A DNA stretch of 6,568 bases from Candidatus Eiseniibacteriota bacterium (lineage in GTDB: Bacteria > Joyebacterota > Joyebacteria > Joyebacterales > Joyebacteraceae). The position numbers were made by a program, and so were the translations under genes. The stretch spans positions 1 to 6,568 of the forward strand of contig DAOVNE010000080.1 of NCBI GenBank assembly GCA_030630395.1, given 5' to 3'. The notes under the pieces are model-generated. The model did no database searches. It was not told the origin of the DNA and saw nothing but the letters and a program-made list of their open reading frames with translations. Shown here in pieces: positions 1 to 6,227 of this stretch (position 1 is its first letter; each line of letters starts with the position of its first letter).

Positions 1-425
1 AGAAGCTCCTTCGCGATATCTCAGGCCGCGTGGACACGATCGAGTCAATCGTTCACAAGGTCGAGGCCGCGGCTCCCCGAGCATCCGAGGCCATGAAGGA
101 ACGGATGATGGAGCGGATACGGTCGTTCATTACTGACGGCGTGGCCGTTGACGAGGGGCGCCTCGCACAGGAATTGGCATCGGCGGCAGAGAAGGCCGAT
201 TTCACGGAGGAGATAGTGCGGCTTCTGGCTCACGTGGAGCACGCCCGTGAGACACTCACCTCGAGCGAGCCGGTCGGAAAGAGACTGAACTTCCTCGTTC
301 AGGAGATGCACCGGGAGGCGAACACCATAGGCTCCAAGAACGCGGACGTCGACATGGCGTCGGCCGGGCTCTCACTCAAGGAAGAGATAGAGAAGCTCAG
401 GGAGCAGGTGCAGAACGTCGAGTAG
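1..425 (+). CDS. yicC: YicC-family endoribonuclease, C-terminal part (5' end outside window)
   Basis: The reading frame is open from base 3 and ends at TAG 423-425, giving about 140 C-terminal residues of a family that is usually near 290 residues long. A GTG at 30 can be read as a start, but the preceding residues (KLLRDISGR) are in frame and fit the family, so the true start lies upstream of the window. The last ~75 residues are the DUF1732 domain and match the family closely: FTEEIVRLLAHV, then PVGKRLNFLVQEMHREANTI followed by GSK, ending in KLREQVQNVE. Known YicC proteins are oligomeric, metal-dependent endoribonucleases acting on RNA in the cytoplasm; E. coli YicC is linked to turnover of small RNAs. 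Position next to remA and gmk matches the classic neighbourhood. The gene assignment is very sure; the substrate in this organism cannot be told. Confidence 0.95.
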   Translation, partial: KLLRDISGRVDTIESIVHKVEAAAPRASEAMKERMMERIRSFITDGVAVDEGRLAQELASAAEKADFTEEIVRLLAHVEHARETLTSSEPVGKRLNFLVQEMHREANTIGSKNADVDMASAGLSLKEEIEKLREQVQNVE

Positions 426-453
426 CTTGTCGGCGAACGGTAGAGTGGCCGCG

Positions 454-459
454 TGGAGG
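454..459 (+). promoter_or_regulatory. Shine-Dalgarno site of remA
   Basis: TGGAGG lies 8 bases before ATG 468. This sets the remA start at 468. A GTG at 453 is in frame but overlaps the site itself, and it would add five residues (MEALH) that the family does not have. Confidence 0.75.
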
Positions 460-467
460 CGCTTCAC

Positions 468-728
468 ATGAACACGGTGCTTCTAAACATAGGGTTCGGA
501 AACGTCGTGACGCGACGCCGCATCGTGGCCGTGATTGCGCCCGGCTCCGCTCCCGTGAAACGCCTGAAGGACCATGCTCGCGAGACCGGCAGGCTCATAG
601 ATGCCACAGAGGGGCGGCGAACACGTGCCGTCATCGTGACAGACAGTGATCACGTTATCCTGTCCGCCGTTGCTCCCGAGACCATTACACAGAGGATTGA
701 GGGTGGGGATGACCGTCCGGACTCGTAG
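468..728 (+). CDS. remA: RemA / DUF370 family DNA-binding regulator
   Basis: An 86-residue protein, typical for the DUF370 family. It begins [14 protein letters not shown] and carries the family signatures IGFGN (8-12), SAPVKR (27-32), [12 protein letters not shown] (43-54) and [14 protein letters not shown] (59-72). In Bacillus subtilis, RemA is a ring-forming DNA-binding protein that activates biofilm matrix and osmoprotection genes. As I recall, arginines and a proline at positions 18, 29, 50 and 51 matter there, and R18, P29, R50 and R51 are all present here at the same numbers. This suggests that multimer and DNA contacts are conserved, although the regulated genes are unknown. It sits 42 bases after yicC and 33 bases before gmk, as in Firmicutes. 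The C-terminal ~9 residues (EGGDDRPDS) are unconserved and acidic. The start was chosen by the GGAGG site and the family N-terminus. Confidence 0.93.
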   Translation: MNTVLLNIGFGNVVTRRRIVAVIAPGSAPVKRLKDHARETGRLIDATEGRRTRAVIVTDSDHVILSAVAPETITQRIEGGDDRPDS

Positions 729-756
729 TGGACGGCGTGACGATGGCTCGCTCTTC

Positions 757-761
757 GGGAG
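757..761 (+). promoter_or_regulatory. Probable gmk ribosome binding site, favouring TTG 768 as start
   Basis: GGGAG directly abuts ATG 762, too close to serve it. It is 6 bases before the in-frame TTG at 768, a normal spacing. No other purine-rich site lies at a suitable distance from ATG 762. Confidence 0.45.
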
Positions 762-1382
762 ATGATCTTGCGGAAAGGTTTTCCGATCGTTGTATCGGGT
801 CCATCCGGAGTCGGCAAGTCCACGATCTGTCGGATGCTCCTGGCCGATGACGAGGTGATTTCCTATTCCATCTCCATCACGACTCGACCGCCGCGCCCTG
901 GCGAGGTAGACGGCGAGCACTATGAGTTCGTGGAACGGGAGGAGTTCGACCGGCTTCTTGAGAGCGATGTTCTGGCCGAGTGGGCGGTCGTGCATGGATT
1001 CAAGTACGGAACACGGAAGAGCGTCATTACAGATCTGATGCTGGCAGGGCAAGATGTCATCATGGATGTCGATGTGCAGGGAGGCACGTCGATCAAGCGT
1101 GCGTTCCCGGAGGCCCTGCTCATCTTCGTTGTGCCTCCTTCATTCGAGGAGTTGGAGCTGCGTCTCCGCACAAGAGCGACGGATGTCGCCGATGTCATAG
1201 AGACGCGTCTCGAGAACGCGAGGGAGGAGCTCAAGTGGGCGGGCCGCTACGATCGTGAGATCGTCAATGATGATCTGGAACGTGCCGTGGCGGAGATCCG
1301 CGACATAGTCAAGATGGAGAGAAGACGTCGCGCGCAGATGCTCGACATGGAAAGACAGGCAAAGAAACCAGGACTGGAGTAG
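762..1382 (+). CDS. gmk: Guanylate kinase
   Basis: Cytoplasmic enzyme that transfers phosphate from ATP to GMP, giving GDP for the GTP and dGTP pools. It has 206 residues, usual for bacterial Gmk. The ATP-binding P-loop GPSGVGKST is at 13-21. The GMP-binding region SITTRPPRPGE (38-48) carries S38, R42 and R45, followed by Y54. The family motif around EWAVVHGFKYGT is at 73-84, DVDVQGG at 102-108, and the lid segment RLRTRATD at 134-141, with R149 in the following helix. All key residues appear intact. The start is uncertain: ATG 762 is annotated, but TTG 768 has the better-spaced ribosome binding site and would remove only two residues, giving MRKGFPIVVSG. The last bases contain GGAG (1376-1379), which serves rpoZ, so gmk and rpoZ are probably translated together. 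Function is near certain. Confidence 0.96.
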   Translation: MILRKGFPIVVSGPSGVGKSTICRMLLADDEVISYSISITTRPPRPGEVDGEHYEFVEREEFDRLLESDVLAEWAVVHGFKYGTRKSVITDLMLAGQDVIMDVDVQGGTSIKRAFPEALLIFVVPPSFEELELRLRTRATDVADVIETRLENAREELKWAGRYDREIVNDDLERAVAEIRDIVKMERRRRAQMLDMERQAKKPGLE

Positions 1383-1386
1383 ATTC

Positions 1387-1698
1387 ATGGATCCTCTGAG
1401 GAAGCGGGAACTGCTGAAGCATGTGAAGAACGAGTACGCAGGCGCTGTACTGGCCGCGAAAGTGGCACGCCGGCTCCATGCAATCCCGGCGAGCGAGCGG
1501 GAAGATCCGGAGGCCAAGGTGACGTCACTGGCGATCACCCTCCTCTCCGATGGGAAAGTGGAGTTCGAGGCTCTCGAGCCGGACGAGGACACTGAAGCCC
1601 AGGAGACGGCGGAGGGTGAGGGAGCTAAGTCGGACGAGAAGGCAGAGAAGGTAGAGAAAGCAGAGAAGGCAGAGAAAGTAGAGAAGACGAAGAAGTAG
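1387..1698 (+). CDS. rpoZ: RNA polymerase omega subunit with long charged tail
   Basis: Omega binds the beta' subunit and helps RNA polymerase assembly. The protein has 103 residues. The first ~60 match the omega fold: NEYAGAVLAAKVARRL (15-30) corresponds to the usual 'Y..v..aAkrAR.l' helix, and KVTSLAITLLSDGKV (44-58) corresponds to the 'kpv..Al.ei..gki' helix. The match is divergent, so the identity also rests on position directly after gmk, the classic gmk-rpoZ pair. After residue 60 comes an acidic stretch (to about 79), then a lysine/glutamate tail made of EK(A/V/T) units (84-101) ending KK. The start ATG 1387 is 4 bases after the gmk stop, with GGAG 7 bases upstream inside gmk. The tail is probably disordered or a short charged helix; its role is unknown. 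Fairly sure of the call. Confidence 0.85.
   Translation: MDPLRKRELLKHVKNEYAGAVLAAKVARRLHAIPASEREDPEAKVTSLAITLLSDGKVEFEALEPDEDTEAQETAEGEGAKSDEKAEKVEKAEKAEKVEKTKK
1636..1689 (+). repeat. Six 9-base tandem repeats in the 3' end of rpoZ
   Basis: Units at 1636, 1645, 1654, 1663, 1672 and 1681 follow GAGAA(G/A)(G/A)(C/T)A, the last unit being degenerate (GAGAAGACG). They are in frame and encode EKA, EKV, EKA, EKA, EKV, EKT. The + strand here is almost all purine. Such repeats can change copy number by slippage without breaking the frame. Confidence 0.9.
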
Positions 1699-1722
1699 AC
1701 CTCCCCCGGAGCGCGAATCCTG

Positions 1723-2979
1723 ATGTCCGTACCTCTCAGTGGCAAGACCATAGTCCTCGGGGTGACCGGCAGCATCGCGGCCTTCAAGGCGCCGCTGATC
1801 GTCACGAGACTGGTTGGACAGGGCGCGACCGTGATCGTCATAATGACGGAGAATGCAACACGGTTCGTGACGCCCCTCACTTTTGAGACGCTGTCGGGCA
1901 ACGAAGTCATTGTGGGCATGTTCCCCGACGCGAAAAAGGGCGTGGCTTCACTTGAGGAAGCCGCGTCCGGATCTGAACGCCTCAAGCACGTTCACCTGGC
2001 CGAAGCCACCGACCTGGCCATCATCGCCCCGGCGACCGCAAACATCATCGGAAAAATGGCCAACGGCGTGGCGGACGATTTCCTCTCGACGGAACTCGTG
2101 GCGATGACGTGCCCGGTAATCGTGGCGCCGGCGATGAATGTACGCATGATGGAATCAGATGCGGTACGGGCGAACGTGGAGACGCTCAAGGCGCGCGGAG
2201 TCATCTTCGCCGAGGCAGAGGTCGGGAGGCTGGCGAGTGGGGCCGTGGGGAAGGGCAGGCTTGCCGACACGGAGAGCATCGTTGGAACAGCACTGGGCCT
2301 TCTTCTTCCGAAGCAGGATCTGGCCGGTCGCCGCATCCTTGTCTCTGCCGGGCCGACACGAGAGCCCGTGGATCCGGTGCGATTCATCGGCAATCGATCA
2401 AGCGGGAAGATGGGGTACGCGCTCGCGGAGCGTGCGCTCAGACGAGGAGCAGATGTCGTCCTCGTATCGGGACCGTCGTCGCTCAATCCACCGGACGGCG
2501 CCGAGTACGTCAGTGTGGAGACCACTGAAGAGATGCTCCACGCGGTGATGAAGAGCTTCATGGACGCGGATCTCCTCATCATGGCTGCGGCGCCGGCGGA
2601 CTACCGTCCCGCCAGGCCATCAGAGGTCAAGATCAAGAAGACGACCGAGGAACTGACGCTCGAACTCGTGCGAACGGAAGACATCCTCTCTCAAGTTGTG
2701 AGCGCGCGTCGTGAGGGGCAGGGTGTGGTCGGCTTCGCGCTTGAGACGAGCGCCGAGGTCGAGGAAGGCAGACGCAAACTCATCGACAAGGATCTGGACA
2801 TCGTTGTCGTGAACAACCCGCTCATAGAGGGCGCCGGATTCGACACCGGCACAAACGTGGCCGTCATCCTGACGCGGTCCGGCCGCGAGAACGAGCTTGC
2901 GAGGATGCCAAAAGCGGACCTCGCCGACGTGATTCTCACAGAGGCTATCAGCGAATTGGGATGGGACCGGCGCCGATGA
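1723..2979 (+). CDS. coaBC: Bifunctional phosphopantothenoylcysteine decarboxylase / phosphopantothenate-cysteine ligase
   Basis: Carries out two coenzyme A steps in the cytoplasm: CoaB joins phosphopantothenate and cysteine using CTP, and CoaC, a flavin (FMN) enzyme, decarboxylates the product to phosphopantetheine. It has 418 residues, usual for the fusion. CoaC (about 6-190) shows TGSIAAFK (15-22), the likely catalytic H89 in HVHLAEATD, APATA (102-106) and PAMN (136-139). CoaB (about 200-415) shows SAGPTREPVDPVR (208-220), FIGNRSSGKMGYA (221-233) with N224 equal to E. coli N210, ADYRP (292-296), KIKK (303-306) and GFALET (337-342). Oddities: the flap motif reads ASGAVGKGRL (171-180), with S172 where E. 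coli has catalytic C158, and the only cysteine in the whole protein is C130. The usual W or Y after PAMN is M143. GGAG (1708-1711) lies 11 bases before the ATG. The stop overlaps the next start (ATGA, 2976-2979). Confidence 0.96.
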   Translation: MSVPLSGKTIVLGVTGSIAAFKAPLIVTRLVGQGATVIVIMTENATRFVTPLTFETLSGNEVIVGMFPDAKKGVASLEEAASGSERLKHVHLAEATDLAIIAPATANIIGKMANGVADDFLSTELVAMTCPVIVAPAMNVRMMESDAVRANVETLKARGVIFAEAEVGRLASGAVGKGRLADTESIVGTALGLLLPKQDLAGRRILVSAGPTREPVDPVRFIGNRSSGKMGYALAERALRRGADVVLVSGPSSLNPPDGAEYVSVETTEEMLHAVMKSFMDADLLIMAAAPADYRPARPSEVKIKKTTEELTLELVRTEDILSQVVSARREGQGVVGFALETSAEVEEGRRKLIDKDLDIVVVNNPLIEGAGFDTGTNVAVILTRSGRENELARMPKADLADVILTEAISELGWDRRR

Positions 2980-3935
2980 GCGGAGCGAGACACGATAATC
3001 CACGGGCGCTCCTTGCGAGCTACCTGACACAGCTCGCCCAGGCAGGCGAGAAGGACATATGCCTCTCGGCTGAGACGGCGGCCACCGTCAGATCGTGCGT
3101 TCCACCCGACGGGGGCGAGGCCCGAGCCGAAGAGCCTCGTCAGAAGCCGGAGGCTTCACGGGTGCAGGGTGATCCACGGGTGCAGGATGCTCCGCGGGGA
3201 CAGGGCGTTTCGCGGGAATCGCGTTCCGCCGGCAAGCCGCGTGAGCAGGAGGCGCCTAGGAAGCTGAGTGTGCGGGAGAAGGCGGCAGAGCTTCCTGAAC
3301 TTCAGCCGATTGCAGTCAGGCTCGCGCTCGGTCCGGGGACGGCAGATCCGGACATGTTCGCCGGAGAGTCGGAACTCGGGAGCTGCACGTCTCTCGACGA
3401 GGTCGAGCGCATCGCTCTCGTGTGTGAGAAGTGCGAACTGGCCGGGACGCGGATCAAAGTCGTCTTCGGCGCGGGCAACAAGAACGCAGATGTGATGTTC
3501 ATCGGCGAGGCGCCTGGGGCGAATGAGGACAGGGAGGGGATCCCCTTTGTAGGTAGAGCGGGAGTGCTTCTCGACAAAATCATAGAGGCGGCCGAGTTCA
3601 GCCGCGAGGACGTCTACATCGGCAACATACTGAAGTGCCGTCCTCCCAACAACAGGACGCCCCTTTCAAACGAGATCGAGGCCTGTGTCTCATTCCTGGC
3701 AAAGCAGATCGAGATAATCGCCCCACGCATCATATGCACACTTGGGCTTCCGGCGACGCAGACCCTGCTCGGGGTCAGAGGATCGATGGGAAGCCTGCGG
3801 GGCAAGGTGTACGTGCAGGGCAATCTGTTGGTGATACCGACCTACCACCCGGCCGCAGCCCTCAGGGATCCGAAGTACAAGCGGCCGATGTGGGAGGACT
3901 TTCTTCGCATCAGAAGAGAGTACGACAAGCTCTAG
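2976..3935 (+). CDS. Uracil-DNA glycosylase, family 4 type, with 4Fe-4S cluster
   Basis: Removes uracil from DNA to start base-excision repair. Counting from ATG 2976 it has 319 residues, longer than the ~200 of the core family. The core (about 140-319) shows four cysteines placed as in 4Fe-4S family-4 enzymes: C150, C153, C221 ([10 protein letters not shown]) and C237. Motif A is [20 protein letters not shown] (177-196) and the second active-site motif is [11 protein letters not shown] (289-299). Residues 8-36 form a predicted helical segment, and about 42-105 is a Pro/Arg/Gln/Glu-rich linker with hexapeptide repeats. ATG 2961 is also in frame, but ATG 2976 overlaps the coaBC stop as ATGA and has GGGA at 2963-2966, so coupled re-initiation at 2976 is preferred. 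Such proteins are often annotated 'phage SPO1 DNA polymerase-related', which is misleading. Family is sure; start is fairly sure. Confidence 0.93.
   Translation: MSGARHDNPRALLASYLTQLAQAGEKDICLSAETAATVRSCVPPDGGEARAEEPRQKPEASRVQGDPRVQDAPRGQGVSRESRSAGKPREQEAPRKLSVREKAAELPELQPIAVRLALGPGTADPDMFAGESELGSCTSLDEVERIALVCEKCELAGTRIKVVFGAGNKNADVMFIGEAPGANEDREGIPFVGRAGVLLDKIIEAAEFSREDVYIGNILKCRPPNNRTPLSNEIEACVSFLAKQIEIIAPRIICTLGLPATQTLLGVRGSMGSLRGKVYVQGNLLVIPTYHPAAALRDPKYKRPMWEDFLRIRREYDKL
3156..3227 (+). repeat. 18-base tandem repeats in the glycosylase linker
   Basis: Four in-frame units starting at 3156, 3174, 3192 and 3210 encode [18 protein letters not shown] and SRESRS. The first two units are nearly identical in DNA; the third is clearly related and the fourth is decayed. 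They lie in the unconserved linker between an N-terminal helical segment and the glycosylase core. Confidence 0.8.
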
Positions 3936-3937
3936 CA

Positions 3938-3964
3938 GCGCGTGCTGCGTACTACCGCACGCGC
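3938..3964 (+). other. GC-rich hairpin between the glycosylase gene and dnaB
   Basis: GCGCGTGC (3938-3945) and GCACGCGC (3957-3964) are perfect inverted repeats of 8 bases around an 11-base loop. The hairpin begins 2 bases after the glycosylase stop and ends 5 bases before the GGAGG of dnaB (3970-3974). No T-run follows, so it is not a standard intrinsic terminator. It could protect or terminate the upstream transcript, act as an RNA processing site, or modulate dnaB translation. Confidence 0.5.
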
Positions 3965-3978
3965 ACGGCGGAGGCGCC

Positions 3979-5370
3979 ATGGCCACACTGAGAAAGACAA
4001 CCGAGTCCGCCGGTCTCGTGAGAGCCGGAGACCGAATCCCGCCTCAGGCCCACGAAGCCGAAGTGGCTGTTCTCGGAGCCATGATGCTGGACGAGGAGGC
4101 GATCGGAGCGGGGGCGGAGCTCCTGACGTCCGAATCGTTCTACACGGATGCACACCGCAAGATATTCGCCGCCGTGATGGATCTTTTCTCGAAAAGCGAA
4201 GCGGTTGATCTCGTTACGTTGACGCAGGCGTTGAAGCGACGCAAGCACCTCGACGACATCGGTGGCGCCGCCTACCTGTCGACGCTCCTGGGTAGCGTGG
4301 CGACGGCGGCGAACGTTCGCTACCACGCCAAAATCGTTCTTGAGGAGGCCGTTCTCAGGCGTCTGATAAGTACCGCGACCGAGGTCGTTCAGGAAGCCTA
4401 CGACGCAGGTGGCGACGCGGCCGAGATCCTCGACCGCGCCGAGAACATGATCTTCGACATCGCCCAATCCCGTGTGCGCAGGGGCTTCATGCCGATGCGC
4501 GAGATTCTGAAGCACAGCTTCGAGGTCATTCAGGAACTCTACGACAAAAAGGAGCACGTGACGGGAGTGGGATCTGGATTCAGTGACCTGGATAGGCTGA
4601 CATCGGGCTTCCAGAAATCGGATCTCGTTGTGATCGCGGGGCGCCCGTCGATGGGGAAGACGGCGCTCGCGCTGAACATCACCGCGAACGCCGCCATCGT
4701 CCACAAGATCCCCGTCGCTCTCTTCAGCCTTGAGATGGCCAAGGAACAGCTCGTCCAGCGCATGCTCTGCAGCGAAGCGCACGTGGACGCTCACAAGTTG
4801 AGGACCGGCTACCTTGCCGACCGTCACTGGTCCAGCCTGACCACCGCGGCCGGTCTGCTCTCGGAGGCTGAGATCTACATCGATGACACCCCGGCCATGA
4901 CGGTTCTCGAGATGCGTTCGAAGGCGCGGCGCCTGAAGGCCGAGTCGGATGTCGGGCTCGTTATCATCGACTACATGCAGCTCATGCGAGGCACGGGACG
5001 TGTCGAGAACAGGCAGCAGGAGATCTCCGAGATATCTCGTTCGCTCAAGGCTCTCGCCAAGGAGCTCAGCGTGCCGGTTCTGGCGCTCTCGCAGCTCTCA
5101 CGGGCCGTGGAGCAGCGCGGAGGTGACAGACGCCCGATACTGTCCGACCTTCGCGAGTCGGGCGCCATCGAACAGGACGCCGACGTCGTGATGTTCGTCT
5201 ATCGCGGCGAGCAGTACGAGCGCACGCCCGAGAACCAAGGCATAGCAGAGATCATCATCGGCAAGCAGAGGAACGGACCGACGGGTACCGTCAAGCTCGC
5301 CTTTGTCTCGGAGTGCACCAGATTCGAGAATCTGACGATGAGGCCGGACGAGGCCTTCGACGAGCTGTAG
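3979..5370 (+). CDS. dnaB: Replicative DNA helicase DnaB
   Basis: Hexameric 5'-3' helicase that unwinds DNA at the replication fork and recruits primase. It has 463 residues, a normal length. The N-terminal domain (about 21-165) begins with PPQAHEAEVAVLGAMM, typical of the family, then a linker helix (about 170-192) and the RecA-like domain from about 195. Walker A is GRPSMGKT (221-228), the catalytic glutamate is E252 in FSLEMAKEQL, Walker B is VIIDYMQL (328-335), the SQLSRAVEQR motif is at 371-380, DLRESGAIEQDAD at 390-402, and the arginine-finger region KQRNGPTG at 429-436. There is no intein and no insertion. The start ATG 3979 has GGAGG only 4 bases upstream (3970-3974), slightly close but workable; no better start is visible. 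Its gene is preceded by a hairpin and followed by a 64-base gap before mlaE. Confidence 0.97.
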   Translation: MATLRKTTESAGLVRAGDRIPPQAHEAEVAVLGAMMLDEEAIGAGAELLTSESFYTDAHRKIFAAVMDLFSKSEAVDLVTLTQALKRRKHLDDIGGAAYLSTLLGSVATAANVRYHAKIVLEEAVLRRLISTATEVVQEAYDAGGDAAEILDRAENMIFDIAQSRVRRGFMPMREILKHSFEVIQELYDKKEHVTGVGSGFSDLDRLTSGFQKSDLVVIAGRPSMGKTALALNITANAAIVHKIPVALFSLEMAKEQLVQRMLCSEAHVDAHKLRTGYLADRHWSSLTTAAGLLSEAEIYIDDTPAMTVLEMRSKARRLKAESDVGLVIIDYMQLMRGTGRVENRQQEISEISRSLKALAKELSVPVLALSQLSRAVEQRGGDRRPILSDLRESGAIEQDADVVMFVYRGEQYERTPENQGIAEIIIGKQRNGPTGTVKLAFVSECTRFENLTMRPDEAFDEL

Positions 5371-5404
5371 CGGATCATCGCAGACGAACTGCCGTGTGGT
5401 ACGA

Positions 5405-5420
5405 GAGTTCGGGAGTTCGG
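5405..5420 (+). repeat. Tandem 8-base repeat in the gap before mlaE
   Basis: GAGTTCGG occurs twice in a row (5405-5412 and 5413-5420). Each copy contains AGTTCG, the inverse complement of CGAACT at 5385-5390, so two mutually exclusive weak 6-base stems are possible in the dnaB-mlaE gap. No clear promoter boxes are seen in the gap. Confidence 0.5.
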
Positions 5421-5434
5421 GACATGGGGTCGCC

Positions 5435-6217
5435 ATGGACTTCTTCGCCAGGATCGGCCAGTCAGCGATAAACATGTTCGGCGTGATCGGCGCCGCCGGG
5501 ATCGTGTTCTGGCGTGCGGTGGCTTCCATCCGTCACCTGCCGAGATCCATGAAGCTCGTGGTTGAGCAGATGCAACGCATCGGGATCGAATCGCTCCCAC
5601 TTGTCGTCGTGACCTCCATCTTCACGGGTGCTGTGGCATCCGTTCAGGTCTCCTACCAGCTCAAGGAGTATCTTCCCAAGGCCTACCTCGGGACGGCAAT
5701 CTTCAAATCCGTGGTGATCGAACTCGGTCCGGTCCTCACGGCTCTGGTTCTTGGCGGCCGCGTGGGAGCATCCATCGCCGCTGAACTCGGCACGATGCGT
5801 GTCACTGAGCAGATAGATGCGATGGAGGCGATGGCGATCGACCCGCACCGCTATCTGGTCATGCCCCGCATACTTGGTGCTCTCATCATGCTTCCGATAC
5901 TAACGATCCTCGCCGATACGCTTGCCGTGGGTGGTGGGTACGTCGTCTCGAACGTGGCGCTGGATGTCTCGGGGACGGTGTTCGTGGACGGAATGCGGAC
6001 GCTCTTCTACGCCGGAGACGTGCTCGGAGGCCTGGTCAAGGCATGCGTCTTCGGTCTCATCATTGCTCTCATGGGGTGCACAGCAGGCCTTGCCGCGAGA
6101 GGCGGCGCGGTCGGTGTGGGAAGGGCGGCCACGCGGGCCGTTGTGGCAAGCTGTGTTCTCATTCTCGTCAGCGACTACGTACTGACCACGCTTATCTACG
6201 GGATCATCTTCTCCTGA
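5435..6217 (+). CDS. mlaE: MlaE-type ABC transporter permease (phospholipid transport)
   Basis: Inner-membrane permease of an MCE/Mla ABC system that moves phospholipids between inner and outer membranes. It has 260 residues, exactly the usual size. After an N-terminal amphipathic region, membrane segments lie around 51-73, 93-113, 145-173, 196-220 and 235-259. The most conserved part of the family is present: IELGPVLTALVLGGRVGAS (95-113), then AAELGTMRVTEQIDAMEAMA (115-134) and the YLVMPRILG stretch (140-148), which includes the region contacting the ATPase. A GTG at 5396 would add 13 unconserved residues and has no ribosome binding site, so ATG 5435 is preferred; its own site is weak (GGGG, 5426-5429). 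The stop TGA overlaps the mlaF ribosome binding site, so the two genes are tightly coupled. Substrate specificity cannot be read from sequence. Confidence 0.93.
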   Translation: MDFFARIGQSAINMFGVIGAAGIVFWRAVASIRHLPRSMKLVVEQMQRIGIESLPLVVVTSIFTGAVASVQVSYQLKEYLPKAYLGTAIFKSVVIELGPVLTALVLGGRVGASIAAELGTMRVTEQIDAMEAMAIDPHRYLVMPRILGALIMLPILTILADTLAVGGGYVVSNVALDVSGTVFVDGMRTLFYAGDVLGGLVKACVFGLIIALMGCTAGLAARGGAVGVGRAATRAVVASCVLILVSDYVLTTLIYGIIFS

Positions 6218-6222
6218 GGAGG
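6217..6222 (+). promoter_or_regulatory. Strong Shine-Dalgarno site of mlaF
   Basis: AGGAGG overlaps the last base of the mlaE stop codon and lies 5 bases before GTG 6228. It fixes GTG 6228 as the mlaF start despite the non-ATG codon. Confidence 0.8.
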
Positions 6223-6227
6223 CGGCA

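Noticed and set aside
743..850. 35-codon + strand frame starting at ATG 743 and overlapping the gmk start
   Set aside because: It has only a weak upstream site, no recognisable product, and overlaps gmk out of frame. It is mentioned only in connection with the gmk start question.
483..1052. 189-codon open frame on the - strand opposite remA and gmk
   Set aside because: Both genes opposite are certain. The frame shows no recognisable motif.
1140..1985. 281-codon open frame on the - strand across gmk, rpoZ and coaBC
   Set aside because: It crosses three well-supported genes and their gaps. Its Ser/Phe repeats (FSTFSAFS) are just the reverse of the rpoZ repeat tract.
3156..3227. Possible CRISPR or mobile-element repeat
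   Set aside because: The repeats are short, contiguous, lack spacers, stay in frame within a coding sequence and encode a hexapeptide pattern.
2961..3935. Glycosylase start at ATG 2961
   Set aside because: It lacks a spaced ribosome site (GGG directly abuts it), while ATG 2976 forms an ATGA overlap with the coaBC stop and has GGGA at a good distance.
3938..3964. Intrinsic terminator after the glycosylase gene
   Set aside because: The stem is good but no T-run follows; the next bases are GC-rich and contain the dnaB ribosome site. Kept only as a hairpin of unknown role.
3952..4827. 291-codon open frame on the - strand, opposite the dnaB 5' half
   Set aside because: It lies entirely opposite the strongly conserved dnaB coding sequence. 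Its translation resembles no family, is rich in His/Arg/Val as expected from reverse reading of GC-rich codons, and has no separate context.
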